A stretch of 64,000 nt of DNA from Guyanagaster necrorhizus (taxonomy: Eukaryota; Basidiomycota; Agaricomycetes; Agaricales; Physalacriaceae): the NCBI RefSeq assembly GCF_019112545.1, contig NW_025064898.1, positions 345,247 to 409,246 of the forward strand. The letters are read 5' to 3'. Both the position numbers and the translations under genes were made by a program. The stretch's first letter is position 1; every line of letters starts with the position of its first letter. The notes beneath the pieces were generated by a model. It was not told the origin of the DNA and searched no databases. It was given only the letters and a program-made list of their open reading frames with translations. Positions 13,001-25,099 of this stretch are shown here, one piece after another.

Positions 13001-13083
13001 CGAGATCTTCGAATGACCGTTTAACACAGATGCAAAATCCTGGCGCCAACGATGTCGAGTCATGGCCGCCGTCTCGCTTGTGA
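10050..13083 (+). CDS. Large Ser/Pro-rich protein with a C-terminal hydrophobic segment
   Basis: Four exons, 10050-11570, 11674-11716, 11800-12249 and 12308-13083, give 929 residues. Most of the protein is low-complexity Ser/Thr/Pro/Arg, including an SRSRSRK-type stretch encoded by repeated ggagtc units near 11930. Near the C-terminus, LHAWLFFLGFVLFPIWWVAG is strongly hydrophobic, followed by basic RIPKTRR. This layout recurs in fungal proteins of unknown function, with a disordered cytosolic region tethered by a C-terminal membrane hairpin. I infer membrane attachment and nothing about function. The small 43-nt second exon is the least certain part. Confidence 0.7.
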
Positions 13084-14422
13084 CGTATGTTCCGTTTATC
13101 GTTCTCGTTGTTGTCTTTGCCAGATAGCACGTTCTCTTGCGCTCGCACTCGTTTTTTTTCGTTTTCTCATTTTTCATCTGCGCATTGTACTACTACTCCT
13201 GCATTTGGCATACCCGTGGACACTGGACATACTATCGAACATCTATCATCGCGCCCTCGCTGGCGCTTCCCCTCCTCTCCCCCACCCCCAGAGAGAAAAT
13301 ACACTATTTCATGCAATAACTTGAACCCTCACATTCTTTTACTATCAGTCATTCTTTTTGGTTGCTGTTGTCTGTAGTTGTGTAGCTGTTTTTAGAGTGA
13401 GTAAGTTATGGCTGCGAGCATCTAGTTTATGTACTTATCAGTATCACGTCGAAGTACTTCTATTTGTATCCGGTTCCCGTAATTTATTCAGCTTGCTGTG
13501 TGGCTTGCTGCTATGTTTCCCACATTCTACTAATGACTGCTATCTGTTCTGAACTTGAACGGGGTAATTGTTGCGAAGACTTGAAACAATGAACTTCCAA
13601 CTACAGTGAAATTAAAGTCGTCCAGCTCCGAGGACACTGCACGGAGCCGTGCTGAGTTGTCGTTTTTTTGTCAGTTCTGGCCACGCTCTGGTCTTAGAGC
13701 GCTTGGTAATTTGCCGTACCGAAAAGCGTATGTTGTTGACCGGTACTAATCTAACTGTCAAGGCCGCAAGTCGGCTGGGGCGCAGTTGAGATCTCTTTCT
13801 CATCACTCACTCGTGTATCTCCCGGTCATCGTCGATTAATATCTTCAGCTGGGAAAGGAAAGTTTCAGGGTCACTGAGAACGGCAATCACTGCCTCGATC
13901 AGAAAGGAGTTTCCCGCAATTCCAAAAGGGAAAGTTGTCCCTGTAAAATCAAATTTTCACGTCTCCTGTTTTCTCGTCATCCACTTCGCGTTTCAAGGGC
14001 CTGGGAGGAGCTTGATTGAAGCTTGGTTTAATGATTTTTGGACGATATGTATAGGACTGCTGGCGCTACGTTTTGGCATCGGTCCTTTGCTTTCAATTCC
14101 TGAATGACGGTGTAATCGTCCTGGAAACATCTCGCTACCTCGAGCCTGAGGATACTTCATCGATTCATTTGCATCAATCGTGTTTACCAGCTCGGCAGAA
14201 TGGTGTGAAGCCATCTAAATAGTGGTCCGCGTCGCGGGTCCGTACACTCCCCCGCTCTTTCTCAATTAGGCAGCTTTAGGCAATTTGCTGGGGCCCATTC
14301 GACATCGAAGCAAGGATATATAAATGCTAAATGGCTTCGATTTTGACTTTTGGTGTTCTCACTGCCTGTGTTGTCTACATTCCTTTGCGCCTCCCGATAC
14401 TGCTATTTTTTTCTCAAGGGTC
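13084..14422. other. Intergenic region, no gene supported
   Basis: I see only short frames in a pyrimidine-rich 3' flank. A tatataaatg motif near 14317 lies about 100 bases upstream of the start of the next gene and may be its TATA region. Confidence 0.4.
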
Positions 14423-16408
14423 ATGTTTGAGTCGACTGGCGCGATTTCGATTCCCCATAAGACTCTGGGAGCGCTCTTGATTGGTCTAATTGCTTCGAGT
14501 GTGTGAGATGGAACGTGACATACTCATGTTTGAGGTTCGCTGATGGTTCATCCTCGTAGAATATATGGCATAACATGCGGTCAGATAATCCGATACTACC
14601 AGCGGTACAGGTCGGATTCGACTCGTCTGAAGCTTGCTGTAAGACTGTTGCGAAGTTTCCTGCAGTTTTGACTTTCCATTTTCCGTTTAGGTGGCCATTG
14701 TCTGGTGAGTGCCATCTGGTTATCAGGAGGAGGAGTCTTCGTTGTAAACCCGCCTATCAAGGTTGTCGGAAACAGCTAGTCAGGTTATGATGGTTTATGC
14801 GCTATACCATTACCTCATTCATAACCGGATGAATATTCTCGCTTTGGTAGATGTGAATTGGAGTCTCGTGGTAAGTTCTCCATGCCTAGCGCTAAACTAG
14901 ATTATCTCACCCATCTGGCGCCCCATAAGGTGCCGTTTGGAACTAATGTGCGCGGTTAGCTTGTCTCGCTGTCTTTGACGCTGTAGCGAATCCTCCGTCA
15001 CGACAGGGACTTGCAGCATTAATTATACAAGTGTGGGTAGTATTAGTATTTTCTCAACCTCATCATCATCATCATCAACGTGTGTGTAGCATCTTCGCGA
15101 GACAGGTTTACATCAGTAAATTCCTTTCAACGATGCTAGCTATAATAAGTTTGCTAATGATAATACTAGTGAGCTCGAAGAATATGTACATAACGGGATT
15201 TATCGTGTGTCTCTTTATTCTATTTTTGTTTTAGTCCGGTCTGCTGACATGATGTGCATAGTGCTTGATGTCTATTGCTCAGTTCGGTACGCCTATTCAT
15301 ATCCCGTTCTTCTGTTGAATTCTCGTTCATTTACCGTCCAAAAGTTTTGGCTCTGGGTAAGCTCGGACTTTTAACTTCCCTCGAGATGATGCTGAGATAA
15401 GATTCCGCCTAGTTGTCATGACGAAAGGGTTAGTCGTCTTTGTTGTATGACACGGATCACGGTCCCTATACTGCGCTTCTATCAGACTGCATAGTGCATA
15501 CGCTATCTACGACAGGTTCAAGGTATGACGCTCATTTGCTATTTCTGCTCCGCTGCTGATTATGACTTCATAGATCCTTGCTCCACCAGCATTTGCGATT
15601 ACAGCAGCCAATGATATCCTCATTGCGCTTAGCCTGAGTTATTTCCTTCATTCTCATAAATCGGGTATCGCCAGGTGCGTTTTTATATCATCCCTATCGC
15701 GCGGCTGACCTTAAGCTAATGTATTGGCAGAACAAACGGCATCGTGAACCGGCTCATCATCCTGACAATCAACAACGGAGCTTTGTCGAGGTTCGTGCAG
15801 TCTTTTCGAGGGTGGCGCTGCGGATATTAACGATATTCTGATATAGCTTCTTCGCGTTTGCCGCTTTGATATGCCTGCTGACAGCACCTCAGACGATGGT
15901 GTCGATTGCCTTGAATTTCCTCCTTGGAAAAGGTGACCGATGGTTACGCATGCTGCAAGGATGATGCTCACAGATTGGTCCTGTAGCCTATACCAACACG
16001 CTCCTCGCTAGGTTTGTCTACCTGATGTGCTGCTGCTGAGTGGATGGGAGGCTAATATTAAACGTGTCTTTCCCAAGCTTGAATTGGAGGACAAACTCGA
16101 GGGACACCCTGTTGCAGCAAAATATACCTATGAATTCGAATATCCGGTCGCCTAGACCGAGGACCCCTCGCAAGGTGAATACTTGGCTCTCAAGTTACTC
16201 CACTGATGTTAGATCAAGTTCAATGAATGTTTTTTAGAGCACATTTTCGGGGTCCGACAAGAGTTCGCAACGAAATGTGTACTGGGAAACGAATGAGCTT
16301 GGATATCAAGATCCACCACTGGATCCCAGACGAGTTCTTGACCAGTATTTGTACGTTAGTGGAGATAGGACTGACGTATGTGCGAACATGAATCCGAATC
16401 AGAAGTAG
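14423..16408 (+). CDS. DUF6534-type seven-helix membrane protein (central exons unresolved)
   Basis: Conserved DUF6534 blocks appear in order across many short exons. They are IPHKTLGALLIGLIASS (from ATG 14423), IYGITCGQIIRYYQRYRSD, MMVYALYHYLIHNR, NWSLV, IFARQVYI, NMYITGFI, ILAPPAFAITAANDILIALS, GIVNRLIILTINNGALS, FFAFAALICLLTAPQTM and PVAYTNTLLASLNWR. A polar tail ends at TAG 16406-16408. The family is an Agaricomycete-specific multi-pass membrane protein of unknown function. Between about 15300 and 15530 I could not connect the exons without meeting an in-frame TGA. The gene is therefore either unusually spliced there or recently broken. Confidence 0.7.
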
Positions 16409-16900
16409 CTTCTTCCAGCAGATTGGGGAAAAGGATAGACATATCTGCTAGAGGATCACCTGCAATCTCAAATATCTCTGCCAGTGTGACAATGGGAATC
16501 CTCCATGCACAAATTTATTGCTGTTTTTTTAAAGAACTTTTGTTGTTGTAAAGATCAGTTCGAATAAAGATTTCACGGACGTCTAAAATTAATAATATTA
16601 TATATCTTGTCTTTCTGAAAAGCAAAGACAGGGGCCCCATGTTTTTCTTATTTTTATTTTATTGAGCCAAAAATAATTAAAAGACAATGCTCCGCCGATG
16701 TTTACATAAGCGTTCCCTTGGGGGAGAAAGAGAGGTCACAACTCGGAAACGTACAGCGAGCGAGACGATCCTCGAAATTACGACCGTATCTCCAGCGACA
16801 GTACACTGACCGTATGCCTCGCAGTTTTTATTCTCGTATCCCCTTCTTATTTTTTTCTTTTTCCTAGAATTTTTACGATTTCTTTCGGCATACAAAAGGC
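16409..16900. other. Intergenic region upstream of NOT2
   Basis: AT-rich sequence with a long T/A-rich patch near 16640-16680 and a pyrimidine tract just before the NOT2 start. No gene is supported. Confidence 0.4.
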
Positions 16901-19292
16901 ATGAATCGACAAGGTGAGCGGCCAGGATATATCTCAGTCGTCAATAGTCTTGGCCCCTGTCTTTCGACTTCTGAATCTTTTACAGGCCAACCTAACCAAC
17001 GACCACCGAACCTTACCCCAAATGCGAGCCTCGCCGGCCAATTTCGACCTCCATATCCCTTTGGAATGCCACCACGAAGTGTAATACAGACGGGTGGTTA
17101 CGTCCCAGGACTACAACAGACGAGCCATCGGACGGCGGTACAGTCACCCAGCATAGTAGCGCCATCTCCATATGTATCACAGCGAGGCCAGAGTAGTTAC
17201 GCGTTTGGTGGAGGGCTCCAACACCATCCAACGTCAATACAACCGCCCCAGCAATCACAGCAGCAACAACAGTCATCCTCAAATGGCGCGCCTCTACCAC
17301 CATCCAGTATTGGGGCACCCTCGGTGTCGTCGACAAGTGAGGTGGGATTAGACCCGAACGATTTCCCGGCACTTGGATCGACATCAGGGAACAATGGCTT
17401 GAGTAGCAACAACAACGGGGCTGTTGGCAGTGGAGTGGCAACGAGCTATGCAAGTCAAGCAGGGACTGGTGTAGGCCTGTCAGCCGCTGGTGTTGGAACG
17501 GGTTCGTTGGGGACAGCAACAGGGGTGAACAGTGCAAGCCAACCGAGGGATTTTACGCCAGACGACTTCCCAGCGCTGGGCGGACAGACTCAGAACCAAG
17601 GGCAGAATCCGACATCGCAAAGTCAGAACCAGTCGCAGGAAAACCATTCACATCCGCCAGGGTTGAACGGATTCCAGCACTCAGACCATGCTCATCAACA
17701 ACACCGGCAAAATCTACTGGGCGCATTGAGTGCACAGACACCCGGCATGATTAATCTGGCGCCTACACAAACGAGGAATGTGCATCCTGGTTTTCAGACG
17801 GACACGGAGAAGCAGCAGCGGGTGAGTACTCTTCCGTCATTTAATTCATTTCTCCCCATGCCGCTTTTTGTCCCTTCTACAATTTCCCAATGCTCATGTT
17901 GAGTGATGGTCTTCACAATCTGCATCGCATCTCATTCGGGCCGAGCAAAACGCGGTGGAATGTGCAGGACGGAATAACCTGTTGTTTTAGTGACTTGACC
18001 ATAGCAGGATCTGTCGGCGTTACTGGACAGATCTGCTATGGTCAAAGCGAGCCCAACTGTTGTTTCGTTTCAAGTCGTTCCCCCATCCTTTGACTGGCGC
18101 ATAATCAATGAGCCAGGAATCATGTGTATCTTGCTTTTCTTTAGCTTTGTGCTCAATATGTGTGTCTTTTAGAATAACTTCGCATTGAAGCTAAACCAAG
18201 CCTCACTCCCGGCATGGAATTCCCCCAATATCAACCCAGGGCCCTCTGCACAAACTCAGCTGGGCACAGGATCATTTGCGAACCCTCCACCGACAGGATC
18301 ATCGCAACAAAATGGCGCACACCAAAATTCGTCTACCAACGCCCTTAACGGGCCCCCTGGAGTCCCTCCACCGACGACAAATTCGTTTGCTCAACAACAG
18401 CAGCAACCGAGCACGGCGCCCCCACCCTACACATCGAACGGCATGGCGGTAGAATCACATCCCAATACAAACACCAACTCCAATCCAATTTCATCGTCAC
18501 ATGGGTTACAACATCCTCAAACGCCAGCACAACAGGTACTAGTCAGCGCCGCCGACCGATGGGGTCTGCTAGGACTGCTATTGTCCATCAAGAATGCGGG
18601 CCAAGATCCAGATCAAGGGCTCAGCGTGGTTGGTACAGATCTAGGGACGATGGGATTAGATATGGGGTACACAGGGTAAGTCCTTATCTGGATGTACGTG
18701 TTCCGACAGCTTACGGACTACCAGGAATCTGTATTCAACGTTCATAACACCTTGGGCAGACCAATCAGCAGCACGGTCCGTTGAACCGGACTTCCATCTA
18801 CCTGCATGCTACAACGTGCAACCGCCACCACCTGGGCCTGCCAAAGTAACCGCATTCAGTGACGAAACACTTTTCTTCATGTTCTATTCAAGTCCAAAGG
18901 ACGCACTGCAGGAGATTGCGGCCCAAGAACTGTATTTGATTTCAGTGCTTCTGTGATGGTGGGATGATGACCTGTCTTGTTACAGATGGAACAGAAACTG
19001 GAGATTTCATAAGGACCTGCGATTGTGGATAACCAAGGAGACAGGCATGGTGCCTTCCCAAAAGGTGCCAGGTGGCGAGTCGGGGCAGTATCATGTTTGG
19101 GATGCTGAAAACTGGGTAAAGGATCGCAAGGACATGACTGTGATGTATAACGAGTTGGAGGAGAAGAACGTACCAGCGTTTCTTTCCGGTCCTGGTATAC
19201 ACCTGGCGAACCCGCCGCCGACACCCCAAGTGGGGCAGCAACCAGTGCAGACAACACGAGGAGCATCATTACAGGCTAGCATGGCATTGTAA
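16901..19292 (+). CDS. NOT2: CCR4-NOT complex subunit 2 (NOT2/CDC36)
   Basis: Five exons, 16901-16913, 16986-17821, 18173-18675, 18725-18931 and 18986-19292, give 621 residues. The N-terminal two-thirds is Gln/Ser/Asn/Gly-rich and contains two copies of the DFPALG motif common in NOT2 proteins. A segment ADRWGLLGLLLSIKN follows. The C-terminus is the NOT2/3/5 box: NLYSTFITPWADQ, DFHLPACYNV, FSDETLFFMFYSSPKDALQE, then NRNWRFHKDLRLWITKETG. This subunit pairs with NOT3/5 on the NOT1 scaffold and acts in mRNA decay and transcription control. The third intron, 17822-18172, is about 350 bp and contains a strong hairpin, unlike the other introns here. Confidence 0.93.
17995..18045. repeat. Long near-perfect hairpin inside NOT2 intron
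   Basis: Left arm 17995-18014 and right arm 18027-18045 are inverted complements (ttgaccatagcag... and ...ctgctatggtcaa) with one bulged G. The loop is 12 bases. It lies inside the only long intron of NOT2, which suggests a small inserted inverted-repeat element. Confidence 0.8.
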
Positions 19293-19723
19293 TCGGTAAT
19301 TGATGATTTAATTGGTCATTTCACACATTCCCTCTGGTGACTACTACATCCTCATCATATCGACATATCATTCACATACATCGAACTTATTATCTTCGTC
19401 CTTCACGTTCTATTTTGCTGGTCCATCGAACTGTACCTTTACTTAACGTCTGTTCCACATTTTATCCATTTGCCGTTAACTTGTGAAGTTGGTGACGCAA
19501 GACGCAGTTAAAATGGGCCTTACGGCAAGGATTACGTAGACACAGTGCTGAATTTTGCGAGGATCCGCTATGCCTAAGCCCGGGGGGATCCATCTTTTCA
19601 GATTTTTTACCTTAGCACTAAATAAGTAGCGCTGATGATCGAGCGCCCTTTGAACTTCTTACCGTGACCGCGATGAATGCCCGTTAATCCTGCTTCTTAC
19701 GCCCTTGATTTCCTACTTTCACT
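19293..19723. other. Intergenic region between NOT2 and CDC43
   Basis: Contains the NOT2 3' flank and the CDC43 promoter. No open frame of interest is seen. Confidence 0.4.
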
Positions 19724-21254
19724 ATGCTCGATGCTCCGTTGCCTCCTTGCAGTCGTTTAGGACATGTAGGGCACGCCAAACGATGTCTTTCAGGGCTCCC
19801 GAGCGCACAGGTCGAGTTGGATGCTTCAACGTGAGCCATGTTTCTTGTCTGATAGCAGATATTGTTTATCATGTAAATTCTGCAGGATGGCGGTCGTATT
19901 CTACTGCATTGGTACACTAGATCTCCTTGAGATGCTGGAGGGAAAGACCTCCGAGTCGGACCGGCAGTCCTGGCGCGATTGGGTATGGGAGCAGCAAACT
20001 CGTGCGTGATATTCGTAGAACACCGTACGAAGCTCACTCAGGCGTGTAGATGGCCCCAATGGCTCTGGATTTCGACCCAGCACTTATATGACTCCACAGA
20101 GGTCACCGAATGTACAGGTGGGGGACCGTAGTGTTTATCGCGCGGCTTAGGACCAACTACTATGTCGATTTGCAGGAAGATTGTACCAGCTATGATGGCC
20201 CCCACGTTATAATGTCGTATACGGCGCTTCTATCGCTCGCCATCCTGCGCGACGATTTCTCCCAGCTAGATAGGCCTGGACTGATTAAGTTCCTCAAGTC
20301 CTGTCAGCGGGAAGACGGCAGGTAAATTCACGATCCGCTTCCATAGATATTTTTGAATGCCGCTGGATGGTTGTTTGGCCTCTTTCTTGCCGTAAATGTC
20401 GCCCATGTTTCTGATTTTCTGCGGCTTATCCATATCCATGCCCCGCTAACACCTCTTCGCCAGTTTTTCTACCGTAATCGGGAGTGGCGACACTGATCTT
20501 CGCACTCTATATTGCGCCTTTGCGATCAGTAGCATGCTGGATGATTGGTCTGGTATTAACGTCGATCTTGCGCTGCAGTTTGTCGCGAAATGCAGAGTGG
20601 GTCTTTTCCCCGTTTACGGGCCAACACCCTCATTTCTTTTTCACAGACATATGAAGGTGGTTATGGCCAGTCCCCGAATTGTGAGGCCCAAGGAGGGACG
20701 ACGTACATTTCCGTTGCGTCCCTGTACCTTGCTCCTGGATCGCCATCTACTCGATTGACTCCCCCAGAACGACAGAAGACCATACAATGGTTAGTCCGGA
20801 ACCAGCTCTCGTCTGGAGGTTTTACTGGTCGCACAAACAAAGAAGCGGACGCCTGCTACTGTTTTTGGTGTGGTGCTGCACTCCAGGTTGGCGTCATCTC
20901 CTTTACAGCCAAATGTTTTTTCTAATGAGCTCTCCTGCAGATTCTTGGTGCTCGCGAGCTCGTGAACGTGCGAGGCCTTGGTCAATTTCTCTCGAGCTGC
21001 CAATTCAAGTACGGCGGCATCGCGAAGGTACCCGGAGAACATCCAGGTTTGATATTCTCATTGGATAATTTTGGTGCCATTGTATTTGACCTCTTGTGAT
21101 TCTAGACCCATACCATACTTACCTCTCACTCGCCGCCTTGTCAATGTATCCCCCAGAAGCTGATCCGACGTGGGCATTCGGGCCTCTTGATCCCCTCCTT
21201 AACGCTCGTGTGGAGACCTCAAATTGGGCGCGTGCGCACATACCTGCCCGATAA
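19724..21254 (+). CDS. CDC43: Geranylgeranyltransferase type I beta subunit
   Basis: Eight exons, 19724-19830, 19886-20001, 20050-20117, 20176-20321, 20464-20596, 20647-20886, 20941-21046 and 21106-21254, give 354 residues, a normal length. The protein attaches geranylgeranyl to CaaX proteins such as Rho/Cdc42, together with the shared alpha subunit. Prenyltransferase repeats are visible: TSYDGPHVIMSYTALLSLAI, REDGSFSTVIGSGDTDLRTL, TYEGGYGQSPNCEAQGGTTY and SSGGFTGRTNKEADACYCFW. Zinc ligands Asp and Cys lie in EADACYCFW and the His in DPYHTYLSLAAL. In the third splice, acceptor 20048-20049 was chosen because it gives a 48-bp intron and restores GPNGSGFRPSTY. Confidence 0.93.
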
Positions 21255-22246
21255 CCTACTAAACTAATGTATCTACCTTATCGAAGGAGGATTTAACCGG
21301 ATTAATCAAACCTTAACACAGTAGGTGTATTATTGTTCATTTACTGGCGGACAGATAATGATAGATCCGCACTTGGAAGCTAAGTTCTTGGACGGAGGAC
21401 AGATGCGGCGTCGTATATCACAAGAGGAAGCATCCACATGAAACTCCTCAAATACCCTTGTTTCTGTGGCGTGATGATTGCAAGAATTCGCCTTTTGTTT
21501 AATGGCCGAATCAGCAACTTTAGTGCCGTTCGGGTGTCCACCTGTGGAATTTAAATTTATTACCTCGGACAGACAGGTCTCCTGATCGTCAAATTCCTTC
21601 CTGCCTGACAAGATGTGAATCGGTAAAATGTTGAAGCATGAATTAGATTCTCAGGACAAGTCGGTGAGAGTATTATTGGAATATGATCAAGAAGCTTAAG
21701 GGCGAGAAGAGGCGGCCTTCCTATACTGATACTTACTCATAGCCATTTGGGCCCGGAGTCATGTCGAAACTGTGGCTTATTGTATTCATTTTCTCATTGC
21801 TAGCAAGAAGGGAGGAGAAGCCTAATTCCCTTGGGCGTCCCTTTGCCTGGGAGGAGAAGATGGTATTTTTCCTTAGATAAGAAGCAGATGGTATATTCAT
21901 CTTCGTTCAAATCAACACCAGTTGCAGCCATGGCTATCGCTTCCATTTTTCGGTCTTCAATCACATTGCTTTCTCTCCAATACTCATGGTCTTCTAAGGT
22001 GTCTACTTCTGGTCTTGGTTTTCTGCGATACGACGAAACTAGCTTCTAGCCTTCTATTGGGATGGACCGTGCTTTACTTATTAAATGCCTCGTTCATGGC
22101 TGTTGGATGCGACCGGCCTTGTCCTTGAAGAAATCATCATAACTACACATTGGATACAGCTTCGGACTTCGATAAACCTTTGACATGGTCCTTTCCAACT
22201 AACTAATCACTATATAATACACAAATTTCTTTTTACGAAGTACTCC
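21255..22246. other. Intergenic region with a repeat of PEBP flanking sequence
   Basis: No gene is supported. About 22130-22246 matches 23510-23630, the sequence just downstream of the broken PEBP copy, which marks the edge of a tandem duplication. Confidence 0.5.
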
Positions 22247-23029
22247 CTACGCTGGACCTGGAGCTACTAACATGAACGTTCCTGCGATGGGGTTTCCGAG
22301 ACCAACCGCTTTACCAAACTCGCTGATGTTGAACTTTATGATAGGTGACGAAGCGTTAACAAGAGAGAGAGAGTGGCGACTGAAGTCTTGCGGCTGATTG
22401 TACAGTAGGAAGATATATCTGCAAGATATGAATAATTGGTAGAAGAGACATGTCTACACATACCGATGAGGGTCAGATCCGGCAGGAGGGGTAGGCAGAA
22501 TCCAGCGCGGAACAGGTATCAAGGGGCGTAGGACGGCGCGATCTGAAAGATGGAGGGTTGGTCGGAAGTTTCCTCCGAGGAAGTGCCGAATTTGGGCATT
22601 CTTTGGATTCTGCGGAGTGGGAGAGTCGGGGTCAACAGCTACGATGACATAGGGCCCAGGCGTGACGGCTTGTCCAATGAGGGCGAATAAAGGTTGTACG
22701 CCGGTCACTATCAAGCATGCTGAGCATTATACCGGAGTAATGACGGGAACGTACCATTGCGAGGAAGCTGGATGCCCGCCTTAAGGGTGTGAGCAGGGCC
22801 TGATGGTTGGGCGAAAGTGACTTCAAGGATGTATTTAGGGTTGAATGGTTGGCCGATGTCTTCCGGGATCTGCAAAGCATTGGGTGAGGAGTATGTTAAC
22901 GAATTGACCGCGGACACTCACGTTAGCTTTGTGAAATGCTTCTTTTACCTTCCGTAGGCTAGTATCTTGAGAGAGTACTACCTGGGAGAGGAGGCCGGCC
23001 AAAATGGCGAAGGTAAAGATTCGGAGCAT
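22247..23029 (-). CDS. Secreted PEBP-family protein, copy C
   Basis: Four exons on the minus strand, 23029-22922, 22869-22755, 22707-22464 and 22418-22247, give 212 residues with the same intron positions and phases as copy A. The start MLRIFTFAILAGLLSQVVLS is a probable signal peptide. Core motifs are VAVDPDSPTPQNP, IRHFLGGNF and PAGSDPHRYIFLLYNQP. Relative to copy A, the Ala of DPDAP is Ser, and the segment after HFLGGNF is diverged. The protein ends FMLVAPGPA. It is intact and likely the older, diverged paralogue of the pair at 23.6-24.4 kb. Confidence 0.9.
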
Positions 23030-23369
23030 GTTTAAAGAGTATGATAACACAGACGGAATGGAAGTGTCTACTTTATATACATGGTCAGCCCGCTTCTGTG
23101 AGTCAAGTCTGAACACCGTTCCCTAGTTGTCTAGTAGTTCCACCGTAGGAGATGGTGAGTCACTCACCAGCGCCGAATATTTTCGCTCCACACCATGATA
23201 CCTCTCCATGTCTCAGACCTCCCCCTTGAAACCACCGAGTTTTCCCTATGACAGTCGACATTTGAAAACTCAGAAGGGAAGCTCCACCAAGGTATTGGTA
23301 TTTTTTGGAGTAGACGTACTCGCTGCACACAAGTGAAAGGTGCGGTGTAGTTTGTATATAGAAATAGCC

Positions 23370-24850
23370 AGTCATACTATTTGAGAAGTTTAGCTTAGAT
23401 TCCCTTGTCTGCTCACGCACGCGTTTCGATATGGTTTGATAAATTATGTGTCTTCACGGGAGGAACTTTTAACATCTTTTTCTTCCGTGCCTGTGAAGAG
23501 TCTGAGTCCGTACAACCTGATCATCATAGCTACACATTAGATACAGCTTCGTTCTTGGATAAACCTTTGACCTGGTCCTTTCCAACCAACTAATCACCCT
23601 GTAGTATACAAATTTCTTTTTACGGAGTACTCCCTCCACTGGATCTGGAGCTACTAACATGAACGTTCCTGCAATGGGGTTTCCGAGACCAACCGCTTCA
23701 CCAAACGCGGTGATGTCGAACGGTGTCATAGGTGTTATGGCATTGATAAGAGTCTGACGATCGAAGCCTTGCGGCTGAACACTAGGAAGATATATCCTAA
23801 GATATGAATAATCGGTAGAAGAGACATGTCTACACATACTGATGAGCGTCAGATCCGGCAGGAGGGATAGGCAGAATCCAGCGCGGAACAGGTGCCGAGG
23901 GGTTTAGGATGGCGCGACCTGGAAAGCGGCGGGTTGGTTCGAAGTTTCCTCCGAGGAAGTGCCGAATTTGGGATTCTGCGGAGTGGGAGCGTCGGGGTCA
24001 ACAGCTGCGACGACAAAGGGCCCATCCCTGATGCCATATCCAGAGAGGGCAAATAAAGGCGGTCCGACGGTTGCTATCAAGTATGTTCAGCATTATACCG
24101 GAGTAATGACGGGAACGTACCATTGCGAGGAAGCTGGACGCCCGCCTTGAGTACGACAGCAGGGCATGATGTTTGGGGGAGCGAGACTTCAAGGAGGAAC
24201 ATAGGGTCAAAACGGGAGATCGATATCTTCCGGAATCTGCAAAGCAAAAGACAGATGAGCGAGAGGTATTTCAATGAAAATTGAAAGCGGACACTCACGT
24301 TAGCGTCGTCGAATGCTTGCTTTACCTCCCTTAGGTTAGTGTCCTGACAGAGCACCACCTGGGTGAGGAGACCGAGCAAAAGAGCGAAAGTAAAGACTCG
24401 AGGCATGTCTCGCAAAGACAACCGGTGTGAGAGTCCGCTTTACATAATATTAATTAGTGAAGTAAACGCGTCAAGTGCGAATCTCGCATGACATTTCTGT
24501 GCCATATAAAGAGGTGAGTAATTCTCACGGGAATCTTCTCACTCTACATCATGATAGTATTACGAGCAAGTCGGCTTCCCAGATGATCCTCAAGCTTGAG
24601 ACGATGTCAATAGAGGCCCAGCATGATTTTTCAAGTCATGGACTCGTCGTATTCGTTGAAAACAAAAGTGGGAGATGCACCATGTTCTGGGCATGAGAAA
24701 CCTTAGAAGTTTAGTTCGAATTCCCTCGTCTGGTCGCGCGCGCGCGTCGATACTGCGGTTGGATGAATCGTCTTCACGTTGTCGGACTTTTGGTCTTCTT
24801 TCTGCCCCGTGCTTGTGAAGAGCCAGGCTCTGCGTACCTGCTCAGCGAAT
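23370..24850. repeat. Diverged direct repeats flanking PEBP copy B
   Basis: About 23370-23530 and 24690-24850 share an ordered series of short matches: gaagtttag, attccct(c/t)gtctg(g/c)tc, gtcttcacg, and cgtgc(c/t)tgtgaagag. They mark the ends of the unit that was tandemly duplicated to give PEBP copies B and C. Limits are approximate. Confidence 0.6.
23634..24406 (-). pseudogene. PEBP-family gene, copy B, broken by frameshifts
   Basis: The sequence is very close to copy A, starting with MPRVFTFALLLGLLTQVVLC. Exon 2 carries one extra T compared with copy A (cccgttttgacc against cccgtttgacc), which brings a TGA into frame. Exon 3 lacks ten bases in the PQNPTNAQ stretch. The normal terminal codons GCG TAG are replaced by GTG GAG, so the original stop is lost. 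With three independent lesions it cannot make the PEBP fold. It sits in tandem with copy C and within the inverted duplication. Confidence 0.88.
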
Positions 24851-25099
24851 GCGGTCGACGTCGTGCTAGGTGTCCCATTTGCAGTCAAGATATCATACGA
24901 AGCGGCTTTCGCAATAGCTATGTCAAGTTATCAGTGCAAGGATTTAAGGAAATCCACGATACGAGTCTCGGATAGCATCTCACTGACATTTACGACACGC
25001 GCGTAACGGTCGACTATATTAGCTGATAACCACCGGTCTACAGCATGAGTTGAGGACTATAGCGTCGCTTCCGTACGGGACTTAGTTATGGAAGCTGTT

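Noticed and set aside
15031..15234. Open frame with a poly-His run and hydrophobic tail
   Set aside because: The cat repeats are intronic; parts of the frame belong to DUF6534 exons separated by introns.
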